Of a stretch of 64,000 nucleotides of DNA, positions 1-12,203 are shown in pieces. The notes under the pieces were generated by a model. The model saw only the letters and a program-made list of their open reading frames with translations, did not search any database and was not told the DNA's origin. Source of the stretch: Spongospora subterranea f. sp. subterranea (lineage: Eukaryota; Endomyxa: Phytomyxea; Phytomyxea; Plasmodiophorida). Location of the stretch: contig JAUGWO010000180.1 of NCBI GenBank assembly GCA_049724395.1, positions 21,872 to 85,871 of the forward strand, written 5' to 3'. A program made the translations under genes and the position numbers. Every line of letters starts with the position of its first letter. Within the stretch, counting starts at the first letter, position 1.

Positions 1-117
1 TTTTTGTGCGTTCTTCCAGTGAAGAGCGAAAGAAAAAAAAATCATCCGGAGTCCGTGGCGGACTTACCCGCGTCACTGACAAGCGCGGGTCACATTTTCC
101 CAATATTCTCTGTAATC

Positions 118-2918
118 ATGCCTGGGAATCCGAAGAAGTCTTCTAAAAAAAGCGCCATGAAACCCAAACGACAGAAACGGGATGATGACGCAGAACCTAC
201 AGCTGTTATTTCAGATAAACGTTTTGCCCATGTTCATTCTGATCCCCGTTTCCAAATCATGCCGAAAGAGAAGCGGAAATTCAGGGTGGATTCGCGGTTC
301 AAGGGCATGTTTAAGGACGACAGGTTCAAGTCGAACTGTGAGGAGACAGATATTGTCTCGATTCTGTGCTGAGGAAACATTCTCTGTGGGCAGATACGGT
401 GGATGCGTATGGGAGGAAGGTGGAGACCGACACCTATGGGGACGATCTGCATCGATATTATAATATCGACGATGACGATGATGAGGAGGAAGATGTTGCA
501 AACGATGATGGGGAAGACGAACAGAAGTATATCACACTCTTTTTGATGTTGTTGAATGCGATCAGCTAAAACCGGGTTGTTTAGATCTGGAGAGATCAGG
601 GATGTTTCCAAAGTTGGATTTGAGGACGACTCCAGTGACGATTCGGAAGACGAGAATGACGAGGACGACTCCTCCGACGCCGACTCCTACGATAGATTCA
701 ACACGGTTAGGGCCAATCAAAACTCAACATGTTCACAGATCATGTGTGGGCTGAATGTGGGTTGATACTGCAGAACCATATGAACAACGTGGAGGATATT
801 CCTCTAGGTGATGAAACCCTTCGTATTGCTGTTGTCAATCTGGAATGGGATCGTCTACGTGCCGTTGATCTACTAGTCTTATTCCAGTAATATTCGCATT
901 TTGGTATCTCATTTTCCTCCAATCAACGTTTTCGGAACGTCCAGATCGTTCGTTGGAGAAGGCGATGTCATCGAGCGTGTAGATATTTACTCATCCGAAT
1001 ACGGAAGAACAATGATGAAATTGGAAGCAGAGACGGTACTTTATCAAACCACCGGGATCAACGAATCACTCGTTGACACATTCCTTTTAGGGCCCACAAG
1101 ATCTCTGGGTGAAATCAACAACCGATGCAGTTCCTGCCAACTCAGACGATATCCATTCGGAAGGGGAAAATTCCGAAGACGACGGCCGTAATCTGCCAAT
1201 TGCATCAAATTTATCCGTTTTTCATCCATCTCTTGCAGAACTCGACGCCGATCGCCTTCGATCGTACGAGACGCAAAAACTTCGATATTACGTGGCCGTG
1301 GTTACTTGCTCTTCATTGGAGTGCTCATCTAGAATCTATGCCCAATGCGATGGCATGGAATTCGAGCAGACTTCCAACATTCTCGACCTTCGGTTCATTC
1401 CGGCCGAAGTGGAATTTCACGTTGAACATATCAGGTTGAACCGGCTGTTGGGTCTCTCCCGTTGTTTTCCGGTGTTGATTTGTTTTTTATTTTTAGGGAT
1501 TCAGCCAGTGAAGTACCGTCCAACTATGTGCCTTCGGATTTCTACACGTCGTCGTTGAAGCACACCAATGTCAAATGTAGTTGGGATGTGAGCGATCCGA
1601 ACCGGGACCGATTCTTCAAGAAGAAGCTATCGCACACTCAGATGGACAACCGGGACATTGAAGTACATCGTGGCAACATCTGCGCGCGTATTTGATTTTA
1701 ACACAGAATTTTTCAGGTGTATCTGGCGCCAGCTGAAAGTGACGGTGAGGGCAGTGATGCAGCCTTATCTGTTGATGAAAGTGATGGAGAAGGGCAAAAG
1801 GTTGTGCTCAAGAAAAAGGCGCGCAATCGCTATTTGGGTCTTCTTGAAGGTTTGGGCGCGACAACGTCAAATTTGAACTGTTGAACCTGATAATGTAATG
1901 TGTATTAGATATCGACAGCATTATGGACGTGAACAGTGAGAAAGTTGACGACATCACTGTTTCATTCGAACCCGGTCTGAGCAATATCGGGCAAGCAATG
2001 CTGGACTCCAAGAAGCGAAAAGGAAGTTGTCGCCAACGAGACGGTGTGGGAGGCCAGGCAACGAAAACGAAAAGAGCGGAAGAGGTGATTGCTGCGACGT
2101 CTGGATATTTGAGTCGCGCTAACTGTTGATTGTAGGGGTGGTGTTGCCATTGACGATGCTAGCGATGGGCTCACCAAAGATGAGGCCAACGATCCCTTCT
2201 TCAAAGATGCATTTAATGATGACCTGTACGAGGATAGGCCGAAAAAAGCGAAAGAACTCAAGAAGGCGAAGAAAGCCAAAAAGACTAAAGACGAGGTTTG
2301 TTTCACCTTTCACTTCGCTTAGGACTCGGCGGATTTACTTGTCGCTACACAGGTTGAAGAAGAACAGAGGAGCCGCGCCGAGCTGGAGCTTCTGGTGTTG
2401 GACGAAGGGCGAAACGAAGCAACGGAATCGCTTCATCGCAGTAAGGGCTACAATGTTCAACAGCTTATTGAAGCTCATGAAGGATCCAAAAAGAGAAGGA
2501 AAAACAAGAGGAAATTGTCTGAGGATGACACGCCAGCCGACGGTTAGTTGGAAGTTTCAATTATTCAGAAAAAGGTTCTAATCTGTTTCATACAGGGGGC
2601 GCCAAATTCGACGTTAACAATATTGTCAAAGATGACAGATTCAAAGCAATTTTCAAATCTGAAGCGTTTGCTATTGATCCAACGGATCCGGCGTTCAAGA
2701 ACACGCAAGCGATGTCACAGCTGCAGGAAATTAGGCAGCAGCAACGAAAACAACACAATGCTGAACGTGAAGAAGCTGTCAAATCTCGAAAGCACAAGGC
2801 GATTATCGGCGATGTCAAAGCGGATGGCGAAACAATTTTTGCCGATATTGATGTTAACGCGCTTGTTCGGAAACTGAAAAACAATGCGACAAAGAGCAGT
2901 AAAAGGTCAAAAAAGTAA
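118..2918 (+). CDS. ESF1: ESF1-like pre-rRNA processing protein
   Basis: Nucleolar protein needed for 18S rRNA maturation. The start at 118 opens a basic N-terminus followed by the family's opening block (DKRFAHVHSDPRF, then KEKRKFRVDSRFKGMFKDDRF). Exon 1 ends at 337 with a GTGAGG donor; joining to the acceptor at 393 continues in frame into SNYTVDAYGRKVETD and an acidic stretch, as in ESF1. Acidic and lysine-rich segments follow, split by several more introns. The last exon (about 2,598-2,918) carries the C-terminal NUC153-type block (VKDDRFKAIFKSEAFAIDP) and a lysine-rich tail. Internal intron borders between about 560 and 2,590 were not all resolved. Its stop lies 25 bases from the stop of the convergent SDHC gene. 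Confidence 0.9.
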
Positions 2919-2943
2919 AACAAATATCTATCGTCTTTGTATA

Positions 2944-3554
2944 CTAGTTTTTCTCATTGGATTTTTTCGCTGGGATGGAATAGCCTGCTAAAAAAACCGA
3001 CAGCACTGCTGATGTTCCAAATAGAAGAATGCTTGATCTACGAGTCGCTTTAATTGTAAGTCCTTTACAAGTCGCATCCCAATACTGCAACGGATCTCAG
3101 GGACAATGGATACGACGTCTGTTCCGGGACATACCAAATGACGAACTCCTCCCAGGTAGTGGTATATTAAAGGAAATCCGATGGACAATTTTACGGCAGG
3201 AACTAGAATCGGTGTTGCCTCTTGGATCGCATGAACCACTTGCACAACTTCACCCCCACAGGCAGAAATCAATCCAGCCCCAGCAACAACTATGTTGCCA
3301 GAATAAACTACTGATGCGACAAGTTTTCGAAACAAATACATAAATGATGGCAATAACCGGAGATATGCGTAGAAGAGTGAGAAAGCAGCACAATAATGGG
3401 AAATAAACGCACCTCCAGATAAAACGACTCCAGTGACCCGGTTAGTGATCGACGATATGGCCGCCAAGGGAAAGTCGTATATTGTGACGTGAGGTGATAT
3501 GGGACGAACATGGGACATGAATCTTCTCCCGACGAAGCGCAGATTGGATGTCAT
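2944..3554 (-). CDS. SDHC: Succinate dehydrogenase cytochrome b560 subunit (SDHC)
   Basis: Membrane anchor of respiratory complex II, carrying ubiquinone- and haem-binding residues in the inner mitochondrial membrane. The chosen ATG gives a basic presequence (MTSNLRFVGRRFMSHVRP), then the family block RPISPHVTIYDFPLAAISS and three hydrophobic segments. The haem-ligand region reads IYHYLGGVRHL. A GTATGT...CAG intron of about 50 bases directly after that block restores the expected YWD and a last membrane helix, ending in KKSNEKN and a TAG stop at 2,944. The usual S-x-x-H-R-x-T-G near the quinone site reads SITNRVTG, so the histidine is asparagine. Identification is firm. Confidence 0.9.
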
Positions 3555-4787
3555 CGCCCCCAGAGACGCGCGATATATTGCCAAACTAGCCGGAATGATA
3601 TTGAATGCCAGATAGAGTGTCAATATTGGCACAAACCACAGTCGACTTGTTCACTGTACACTGTTAACGTGGCCAATCTTCACAGTGCTGTACATGTACA
3701 CACCCAATGTGAGATTAATCTTGGATTAATCAAGACACCCCCAAAACTACATGAAAGTTCGTACGGCTTCATCGGATTACTGTTTTTTTTTCCAACTTTG
3801 CACCCGACTGACTTCCTCATGAACAACGACTGGGTATCAGAATTGAACGGGGTCCAAGCAGTTAAATATTGTTTTCTCGGAACAGTATCCATCTGAGGCT
3901 CTACCAATGGGTAGACAGGAATGAATTATCGTGACTGTCGCCGAATCCATTGCTCTGGCTGTGGAATGACGAGTTAAGACTGATTTTTAGTCATTAGGGA
4001 TCAGGTTTCACATTTACTGTTCTTTTGCAAGAGCAAAGCTACGTCCTCCCGCCCTTCGTCTGTTAGAGCCTTGGACATTGTTTGGAATGTCAGTGCTTCC
4101 ATCAAAATGAAGACCATTTGTGGTGATCTAAATGGAATGACAGATCGTAAGCATTCAACTCCTGTATTAGCGATGGCAATGAGTAGTGATCTAAATTGAA
4201 TGGCTAATCGTCAATGCCACGTGATTTGAGCAATCCGTGCCATTCTGTTAAGTTTTGGTTGAGACAACAACTCCTGTATCCGTGGCAGTTCCAGATGAAA
4301 AGTGACATCTTCACATGTACAAACACGTGTTGGTGCACGGGGCGATTTGTTAGAAGCGGAACTTCAGAAAGGTGTCCACGTTTGAAAAACAGCAACTATT
4401 TCTTGTACATTGCCATCGTTTGAGCTCTCGGCCATTCGAAATGAGGTTCGAGGTAAATGGATTATCAGGGTCTCCAACAGATTAGCATTGGCATTCATAA
4501 TGTCGCACTAGTGAGGCAGGATGAGGAAATCCCAATCAGAATATCATGCTCATGCTTGGTGTGTACTTCCCTGTGTGTGTTGATTGATCCAAGACGCACA
4601 ACGTCTCCCATGCTGTACATTTGTAATACAAGTGTGCCCAAACAAAACCGGTGTTCGTTTCGGGTCCTGATATTTTCGTCCGACAGCAGAAATTCATGTT
4701 GGTTTGTGTAGATTGCTTGCACTTCTCGCTGATGCAGTACAACTTATGTGCTCTTTGAAAATTTATGCCACCACGTTTCGATGTCTT
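3555..4787. other. Intergenic stretch without a supported gene
   Basis: About 1.2 kb between SDHC and the importin-5 locus. Open stretches here are short, begin without context and match no family I recognise. It includes the SDHC promoter side and ends at a duplicated importin exon. Confidence 0.5.
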
Positions 4788-4959
4788 GATAAAGCCATAC
4801 TTAACGGATATCGGGGTCGGGATCACTGAGATATCGTCCAATAAGAGGCAGCAATGAAGAAAGATACGGACCAGCGTCTAACTGCATTGCCTGGAACATT
4901 CGTCCCCGTTGGAAAAAAGAAAGCGACTTCCACCACAAGACAGAATACCGCGACGAAAT
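4788..4959 (-). pseudogene. Duplicated importin-5 exon fragment
   Basis: This segment repeats 5,798-5,970 at about 90% identity and 1,010 bases away, in the same orientation. It carries the exon coding the helical repeat ending GRYLSDPDPDIR together with the intron border in front of it. The true importin-5 gene uses the 5,8xx copy and ends at 5,138, so this copy lies downstream of the stop. The flanking sequence does not continue the importin reading frame. It is best read as a stray exon duplication, although use as an alternative 3' exon cannot be excluded. Confidence 0.6.
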
Positions 4960-5137
4960 GACCGTCACGAGATTGTCAACCGTATCGAGGTAAGGTGGAT
5001 TAGAGAGAAAACCCTCGGAGTGCATCTGCAAGATTGTGTCGGAAAAGAGCAAACGATCCATAACTACTGTAATTGCTGGTTCATAACAGAGATGGTGTAT
5101 TGATTGATTATTAGTAGATGAATGTTAAACAAACGGA

Positions 5138-8100
5138 TCAATTCAGATTCGCGACTTTTTCTTTGAGATGAAGAGGCAATTCTGCCACTATTTGGGACAT
5201 GATAGTCGGCGGCAATTGCTTGAGGATCGGAATTATTCTAGCAGCCTGAGTAGCATTTGACAATTTCGTGTGGAGGACGTCGACAAGGATTTGAACAATT
5301 TTTGGCAGATTGCAAAGATCCTTGCCAAGCAAGTGCGTATTGTTACTACGCAAACCAATTAAATGGGGTTCCGAAAGAGCAAAATTTGAATCATCAAACC
5401 TTTCGATTAAATCACAGAGTATTGCGATGCAAATGGCGCTTTCCTGAGCATCATCACGAATTGGAAGCATTCCCAGCCACATCGGGAGAAGCTGGGCGCA
5501 GTCGACGTGATCAGATTGATAACGTAGAATACGTCCTAAAGCGGCAACAGCATTGTCTGTGGCTCTCTTATTACCTAAAAAGGATGAAGACTGAGATAAG
5601 GCTTTGAAAACCCAGCTGAATCGAACCAGACTGCCTAGAGATAGGGTGCTGGATCATACTGATTAACGATTGTGCTGATGCAGAGACGTAAGGCACAAAG
5701 TGCTGACCAGCGTGTTGGGCACATACGGCGAACCCGAACGCGACAGCCTGATCGCATCACAGCATTTAAAAACAGCATAGATCAATAAAAACCATTCGAT
5801 AAAGCTATACTTGACGGATATCGGGGTCGGGATCACTGAGATATCGTCCAATAAGAGGCAGCAACGAAGAAAGATACGGACCGGCGTCTAACTGCATCGC
5901 CTGGAACATACTTCCGTTGAAAAAAGAATAGCGACTTCCACCACAAGACAAGATACCTCGACAAAATCGTCAAATATAAAAATTGCAATTTTTCTCGGAA
6001 TCAGCCCGGACGATGGATCAAGCATTTGCATAAAAGCTGGCAAGGTCTCGTGGAAAATTGGTAAAAAATGCTTCTTCAACTGTTTGATCATCGATCCAAA
6101 GCATTCAGCAAGCATATACTATGGAGTGATGAAGGTCAGTGAATACAACGGCAATCACAGCAAATGAAAACCTGAAGCTGCTCTTCAGCCTCCCTTGTTT
6201 CGATGCGTTTATCATCGTCATCTTCATCATCTAATTCTTCCTCTTCCGCTGTTCGAACCGCACTAGCCACGGCTTATTCAGAACCAATGCAAAACGTTAC
6301 CGAACAATCCATACGCTGATCTGCGTCTTCCCTCGCAGTGTTCGACCATTTTAATTACTTGGTCTCTGACAGCTTTTACGATGTCAATCGGGAACATGGC
6401 AGCTGAGCGCTCACCACATTTATCGAAACAAGACTGCATACAAAAGAATGAGGATACAAAGAAACCTAACTCGATTAACTAAACAGACCTGAATAGCATG
6501 CAAAAAGCTTGACATCACAAAAACGTCTTCTTCTTCTTGCAGAGCGTCAAGCAATGATGTGATGGTGATTAACGCCAATTCTTGAGGTACATTGATTTCA
6601 CACATATTGGCTTCCTGGGCAGTGACCGCACAAAGAAGAAGATCAGGTAATGCACCAGCGCAGCTCCTATAACGTCGTGAGCAAAGCCGCATCGCGAAAA
6701 AGCGAAAGAAGTTTTTACTGCTGCACGTTTTCCTCGAAATGAAACTTTAACAAGGGCAAAAACGTTTCAACCGTTGGGCGCAGCCAGGGGAAAAAATCCT
6801 AGAAAACGATAAGAAGCTGAAATATGGATGAATGAGCATCAAGCGGCATACTGACCTTATTCAAAGTTGCCACAAAAGATCCAAGAGCAGAACAGCCTAA
6901 CGACTTTTCCTCAATCTGGTTGGTACTGATGCCATATCTGAAAAAAAAAACACTCACACACATATAAGAGCGCACAAAAATCGGCAATTACTGTTCATCT
7001 CCAATTTCGAATATTTGCTTCTCTCCTTTACCGTCGTCATCGTCTTCGTCAACTCGTCCTGAGCATGAATTTAGAGCTTTGATAACCCGCGAAAATGGAA
7101 ACGAACCGAGAACACATTTGATTTGAGCACTCCGTAGGACGGTAGGAATAACAACGTGGCCATAAGCTGAAAATGATGGACCTAGCGCAGAGCAAATACG
7201 AGTCCAAGCTTGAACCATGTAGGAGTAAGAAGGATCGTCAGACGCAAAAGCCCCGGCCTGCAGCAAACCCCACATCAATGCATTTACACTCTCGGAAAAA
7301 AAGATTATAGAGACCTGAACAATCTTTATTGTCAGCTCCATAACATCCTTGGCGTCCGGGGCAAATCTTTCATTTCCAACCGCCATGCCAATAAAGGTAA
7401 TACATTCGAGAGCACGGCCTCTAAACATAGCGTCGTCTGGGCCTGGAAAAAACGTCAAAGCATTGATTTTTAAATATTTCGAACTGGCTCGCACCATTGG
7501 CATTTAGAATAGCGAATTTCAAAAGTGGAACAAAATGCTCATAAAACTTGGCGAATGAGGTGGAAATGCACTCAGCAACAGATGCAATTGCAGTCATGGC
7601 CTGTTCCTGAATGATACGTTGTGGGCGCTGAAGCATACTGTACAGGCGTGACACGAGGGTATCAGCGTAGGCTTGTAATATGTTGCCCTTACAATGCTCG
7701 GAGAAATTGATAATCGCGGCCTAGACAAACAATGAGAAAACGATATGGCCTGGGAACGGAGACAAACCGCAGCATGCGACTGAACCCGAGGATGCCGGGA
7801 GTCTTCCATTGCAACCAACAGCGCAGGAAGAATTTCAGCATGATAATCATTCTAAAAAGGGGCGAGTAAACCGAGGGCCAGTCGACCTTGAAATGACAAA
7901 GTTCACCTGGATATCTGGGCCAAAATCAGTGCACATCTGACCCATGCAGTTGATAGCTGCATATTGGACATATGGCGATTCGTCACTACTAGTATATCGC
8001 AGCACTAACGAGACCATCTCTGGAAGTTTTTTCAGCGACATGACTTCGCTAGCCTATCAGAAGTTGAGATAATGATAAAAATTAGACAAAAAGAGCCAAC

Positions 8101-9548
8101 TTGTGTGAGCGCCATTAGCGCGGCGAAACGTGACTTCCATGACTTAGTATCCGACAATCCCTTACTAACTAAATTGACAATGACAGGTGTCATCTTTTTC
8201 CCGCCAACACTTCGAGAAATCCGATCGATAGCAGTTTCACCCTGAAAAATTCGAATCAATGGGATGCAGCGGGCAAAAACTGCAAAACGTACCGCTCCGA
8301 ACCCAGCATCTTCACTCGCTTCCCAGTTTTTACTCGCATGCTGCCAGGTATCATGTTCTTCATCAAACGCGATCATTAACGATAGTGCCAGCGAGATGGA
8401 CGCCTCTAAAAGCGCCGGGCATTTACGGCTAGCATTTGGAGCACCTAAAGAACTTGCGTCACAAATTGTGGTTCGATGAGGTTAAGAGCACCGAAAAACC
8501 TTCGATGATGGTGGTTGCGAGCTCTAAGCAAAGTTGTAAGACTTCGTCATCGATAGCTGCATTATTGCTAACGTGCAACAGCATTTGAACAATGGAAGCA
8601 AAGTCTAGACGGAAAAAAACCGCCGATCGTGTAGCCATACTGATGAGCGAAGAAAGACAAATAGCACCAGAATCATCATCAGTAAGGAGACTATCCCTAA
8701 CAACGTGCAATACAGGTAGGCGAAGATTATTGAAATGGGCGATTTGATTCTCGTCAACATGTATGAAAGTCGAGCTAACTGCTGTTAACGCGGCAGTGCG
8801 AACAGCAAATGAAGAATCCGACAGCCTATATACAGTTTTAAATACCATATTCAAAGGCGATGGCAGACATATACCCTCTTGTGAACAGGGCAACAAGGGC
8901 GCCGATATTGTCCCGTTGTACTTCAGGAAGAGCGTCGCCAATTTTCCCGAGAATAATAAGAGCAGACTGGAATGGAGTCGGCCATGAACAACCCGACAGG
9001 TGTCGTGGGAACGGTGAATATCTAGCCTTACCTCTCTCATTGTCTCTGAAGGCTGTAGAGACATCTGTTCAAGAGCGGGGATGATCTCATCCCACTGCCC
9101 TCGATATAGAGTGATTTGTGCCACGACAGCGATCGTGTCACATAGTAATTTTCGGATGTTGGGCGATGGATTCGGCCGCCACTGTTCTCAACAATGACGA
9201 TTTCAGCTCGGCTTGTAGAGGTAGCGACAGCTTGTTCAAGATCATGGGTTCTCCAACCGGAAGATTTCTTCGCAAGAGCACTGCACATAGAGACCGCGCC
9301 TGAAATTGACGGTTTCACGAAACGCGTTAATTTGACACTGTAAAAACGGTTTGATGGAATAAACGCACCTCTGAAGGAGTCGATTCTTGGCTAAGAAGAT
9401 GGATTAAAGCGCCAACCATAATCTCCGGGCACAGGTCAATCTGTTGGCGGAGCGTCTTTTCGGCCTGCTTCTGGACGGCCGATGTTGTCGACAAGGAGTT
9501 GGCGAGCAGGCCGAGAATGGCGCCGACCGTGTCTTCCGACGCGCTCAT
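5138..9548 (-). CDS. IPO5: Importin-5 / karyopherin beta-3 nuclear import receptor
   Basis: HEAT-repeat import receptor carrying ribosomal proteins and other cargo through nuclear pores under RanGTP control. The N-terminus (MSASEDTVGAILGLLANSL, then VQKQAEKTLRQQI) matches the first importin-beta repeat. Further exons give HEAT repeats, an acidic loop (EEEELDDEDDDDKRIETRE near 6,200), the conserved IPRKIAIFIFDDFVE block (about 5,990) and the family's C-terminal block with AVAALGRILRYQSDHVDCAQ and LPKIVQILVDVLH. About a dozen introns of 40-60 bases separate the exons. Expected length is near the family's 1,050-1,100 residues. The stop follows KEKVANLN. A duplicated exon lies just downstream. 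Confidence 0.9.
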
Positions 9549-9893
9549 CCTTTGCTGGAAAGATGAGCCGCCTGGCTGCTCGATTTAGCCCCCGGGCACC
9601 AAATACCCGCCTGGTCCACTACACACCCACTGCCAACCTCTATATACGGGACAAAACAGTGTATTTCGCACTCCGAACTGCGATTAGTCTAATTGTACAG
9701 TGCGCGGCCGTTCCGAACGACCGACGCCCAGGAGACGCTGGCGCTGGCGCCGATCACGTTCGGGGTTTCACGCAATAATCCTTTCAAAATCGTCGGGAGA
9801 AACGGCCGCAATTTTATGTGGGTTCATTGATTCTTTTGATGCGAAAAATAGAGAGATTATATAGGGACGAGTTTAGTTTTACGAGATCTTGAT
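9549..9893. other. Intergenic spacer, importin-5 promoter side
   Basis: About 345 bases between the importin-5 start and the phosphoglycerate mutase stop, both genes on the minus strand. It should hold the importin-5 promoter and the mutase 3' end. I see no gene or distinct repeat. Confidence 0.4.
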
Positions 9894-11913
9894 TCAGACA
9901 AGAAGAGAGTGGCCGGTCATTTGAGGCGGAATTTCAAAGCCCATAACTTCCAAAATCGTTGGAGCTACGTCTTGTAATCCGGCAGGTACGTTCTTGAATT
10001 TTAAGGACTGAAACACGGTATCCCGCTATTAGATCGACGTTTGGGTGAGATGATGGGTTCGTACCGGGTCGCCGAACATCATGAACGGAACGGGATTCGT
10101 TGTGTGTGATGTCTTGGGAAGGCCAGATTCATCCAGCATAACCTCGGCATTGCCATGATCAGAAGTGACAAACAATATAGCTCCAGTCGATGCACAAGCG
10201 TCGCGAATAACACCTATTGCCGCATCTGTTGCTTCGACGGCTTCCACAGTCTTTTCGTAGTTTCCAGTATGGCCAACCTAAGTTGAAAGGTAAAATAAAC
10301 AAAAAAAAAACAGGCCGTTTATGCTGTTATCGTACCATGTCGGGAGGAGCCAAATTGCAGACGACGAAGGAATATTCTTTGGATTTGACCGCCTTCGCCA
10401 CTTCATCTGCGACGCCAGCTACACTCATTGATGGAGCGAGATCGTACGTTGCCACGCCTTTGGGCGAATCAACCAAGACGCGGTCCTCGCCTGGCCAAGC
10501 TTTTTCAACGCCACCGTTGAAGAAAAACGTGACATGAGCGTATTTTTCGGTCTGTCTCAAGAATTTAGCAACAGAACATAGACAGTTGTGGACTACCAAC
10601 TTCGGCAATATGACATTGCTTTATTCCTTTCGATGAAAGGAACTCAGATATCGCCATGTCGTTCGATTGAGCAGGGAAGACAACAGGAATATGATTGAAG
10701 ATTTGGTTGTACAACGTGAACTGCACTATTCCAAGATCCACAGGGACGTTGTCCATACTGACATTCAACATCTTGGTGGAAAAATAAGATGGCGCTACCC
10801 ACATAAACCAACCTGGACACATCGAAAGGAGGGGCAATTCCGACAGCCTCAACAATTTCGCGCATGCGATCGGAACGATAATTGAAAAACACTAACGTGT
10901 CACCAGACCTTACAATGCCATTCGTGTCAAAAATCATCTGCAATTCCATGGGCGTCAAGGCAATTCGTTCGAAGACTGACGCGAAACGTACTGGTTTCAA
11001 GAACTCGTCAGTCTCGCCAGACAAATATTTTGCTTGAATCTGTGCTGAAGCTGAAGATTCACTGGCAACTTCTCCTTCGCCACCAAGAATGCATCGATAA
11101 GCTTTTTCGACACGCTCCCAGCGCTTATCACGATCCTGAACCATCTATAGTGAGAATCGATATAGGGTGAATCTGCCAAGTGCTAACCATAGCATAATAG
11201 CGACCAGTAACTGTCGCCAATTTACCATACTTGGTGCTATCAAAAAACTCTTGCAGCTGCTGAGCATAAGTATACGCTGATTTCGGCGGAGTGTCACGCC
11301 CATCGGCGAAGAAATGGACAAACGCTTCAGGAACATTTGCGTTTTTACTAACTGCAAACAATTTAACAGCATTACAGGATAAATTGTTCAGGAGCGCTAC
11401 CGTTCAAAAGCTCGTAGAGATGTAATATATGTGAATGGACACCACCATCGCTAACCAGACCTAAGAAGTGAATGCGACCTGTGCCTTCTCTAGCACGATT
11501 GAAAGCATCAACTAAAGCAGGGCGTTGAATGAAAGAACCGTCGCTTATAGATAAGTTAATTCGCACGAGATCCTATTTCACACATATCAAATGCCATTGG
11601 AAACGCAAAAAAACAAAATGAAATTACCTGATACTCGACACGCCCTGCGCCGATCGTTAAGTGACCAACTTCTGAATTCCCCATTACACCCTGAAATAAA
11701 ACTGAGACGAAAGACAGAAAACGACCAAGTTGTTCCAATCACCTCAGGAAGACCCACGTCGAGACCGTGAGCTGCAATGACAGCGTATCCACCGGTTTTC
11801 GGATCAGAAAGGGCATCCATTACCGGGGTTGCAGCTTCAGCAATCGCGTTCCCTTTTCTGTCGGCTGTGATACCCCAGCCATCAATGCAGATCAGCACCG
11901 CTGAGCGTGTCAT
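9894..11913 (-). CDS. 2,3-bisphosphoglycerate-independent phosphoglycerate mutase
   Basis: Glycolytic and gluconeogenic enzyme interconverting 3- and 2-phosphoglycerate through a phosphoserine intermediate and two metal ions. Motifs in order: N-terminal metal site [10 protein letters not shown]; serine nucleophile in [35 protein letters not shown]; late metal site [13 protein letters not shown]; and C-terminal [12 protein letters not shown]. The last exon was found by splicing ([18 protein letters not shown]) and ends with TGA at 9,894. Several short introns interrupt the gene. The alkaline-phosphatase-superfamily (iPGM) type is clear, distinct from the cofactor-dependent animal enzyme. The start codon faces the thiolase-like gene across 290 bases. 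Confidence 0.92.
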
Positions 11914-12203
11914 GACCAGCGTTTATATTCGGCGGAAATCGCGGAGAATTACAGTACGGTGTATATGTCGCCAGATTCCCTCGCTCCGTGTCTCTCGCTG
12001 TATTGAGGTCGATACAGTACACAGTACACACAGGTAACTTCACGGTCATTCTCGCACTTCGCACTTTGTTCAGGTGCTGCTAATATCGGGTCGTTCCTAA
12101 TGCACTTTGACGGAAAGCGGGAGAGATTTCGACTGGGGGGTGTTGACAGCGTTGTACATATGCGGTCATGTGATGTGGGTGGGCGCAGCGGCCACATCTC
12201 ATC
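11914..12203. promoter_or_regulatory. Divergent promoter region, iPGM / thiolase-like gene
   Basis: 290 bases lie between two start codons pointing away from each other, so both promoters must sit here. No specific element was identified. Confidence 0.4.
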
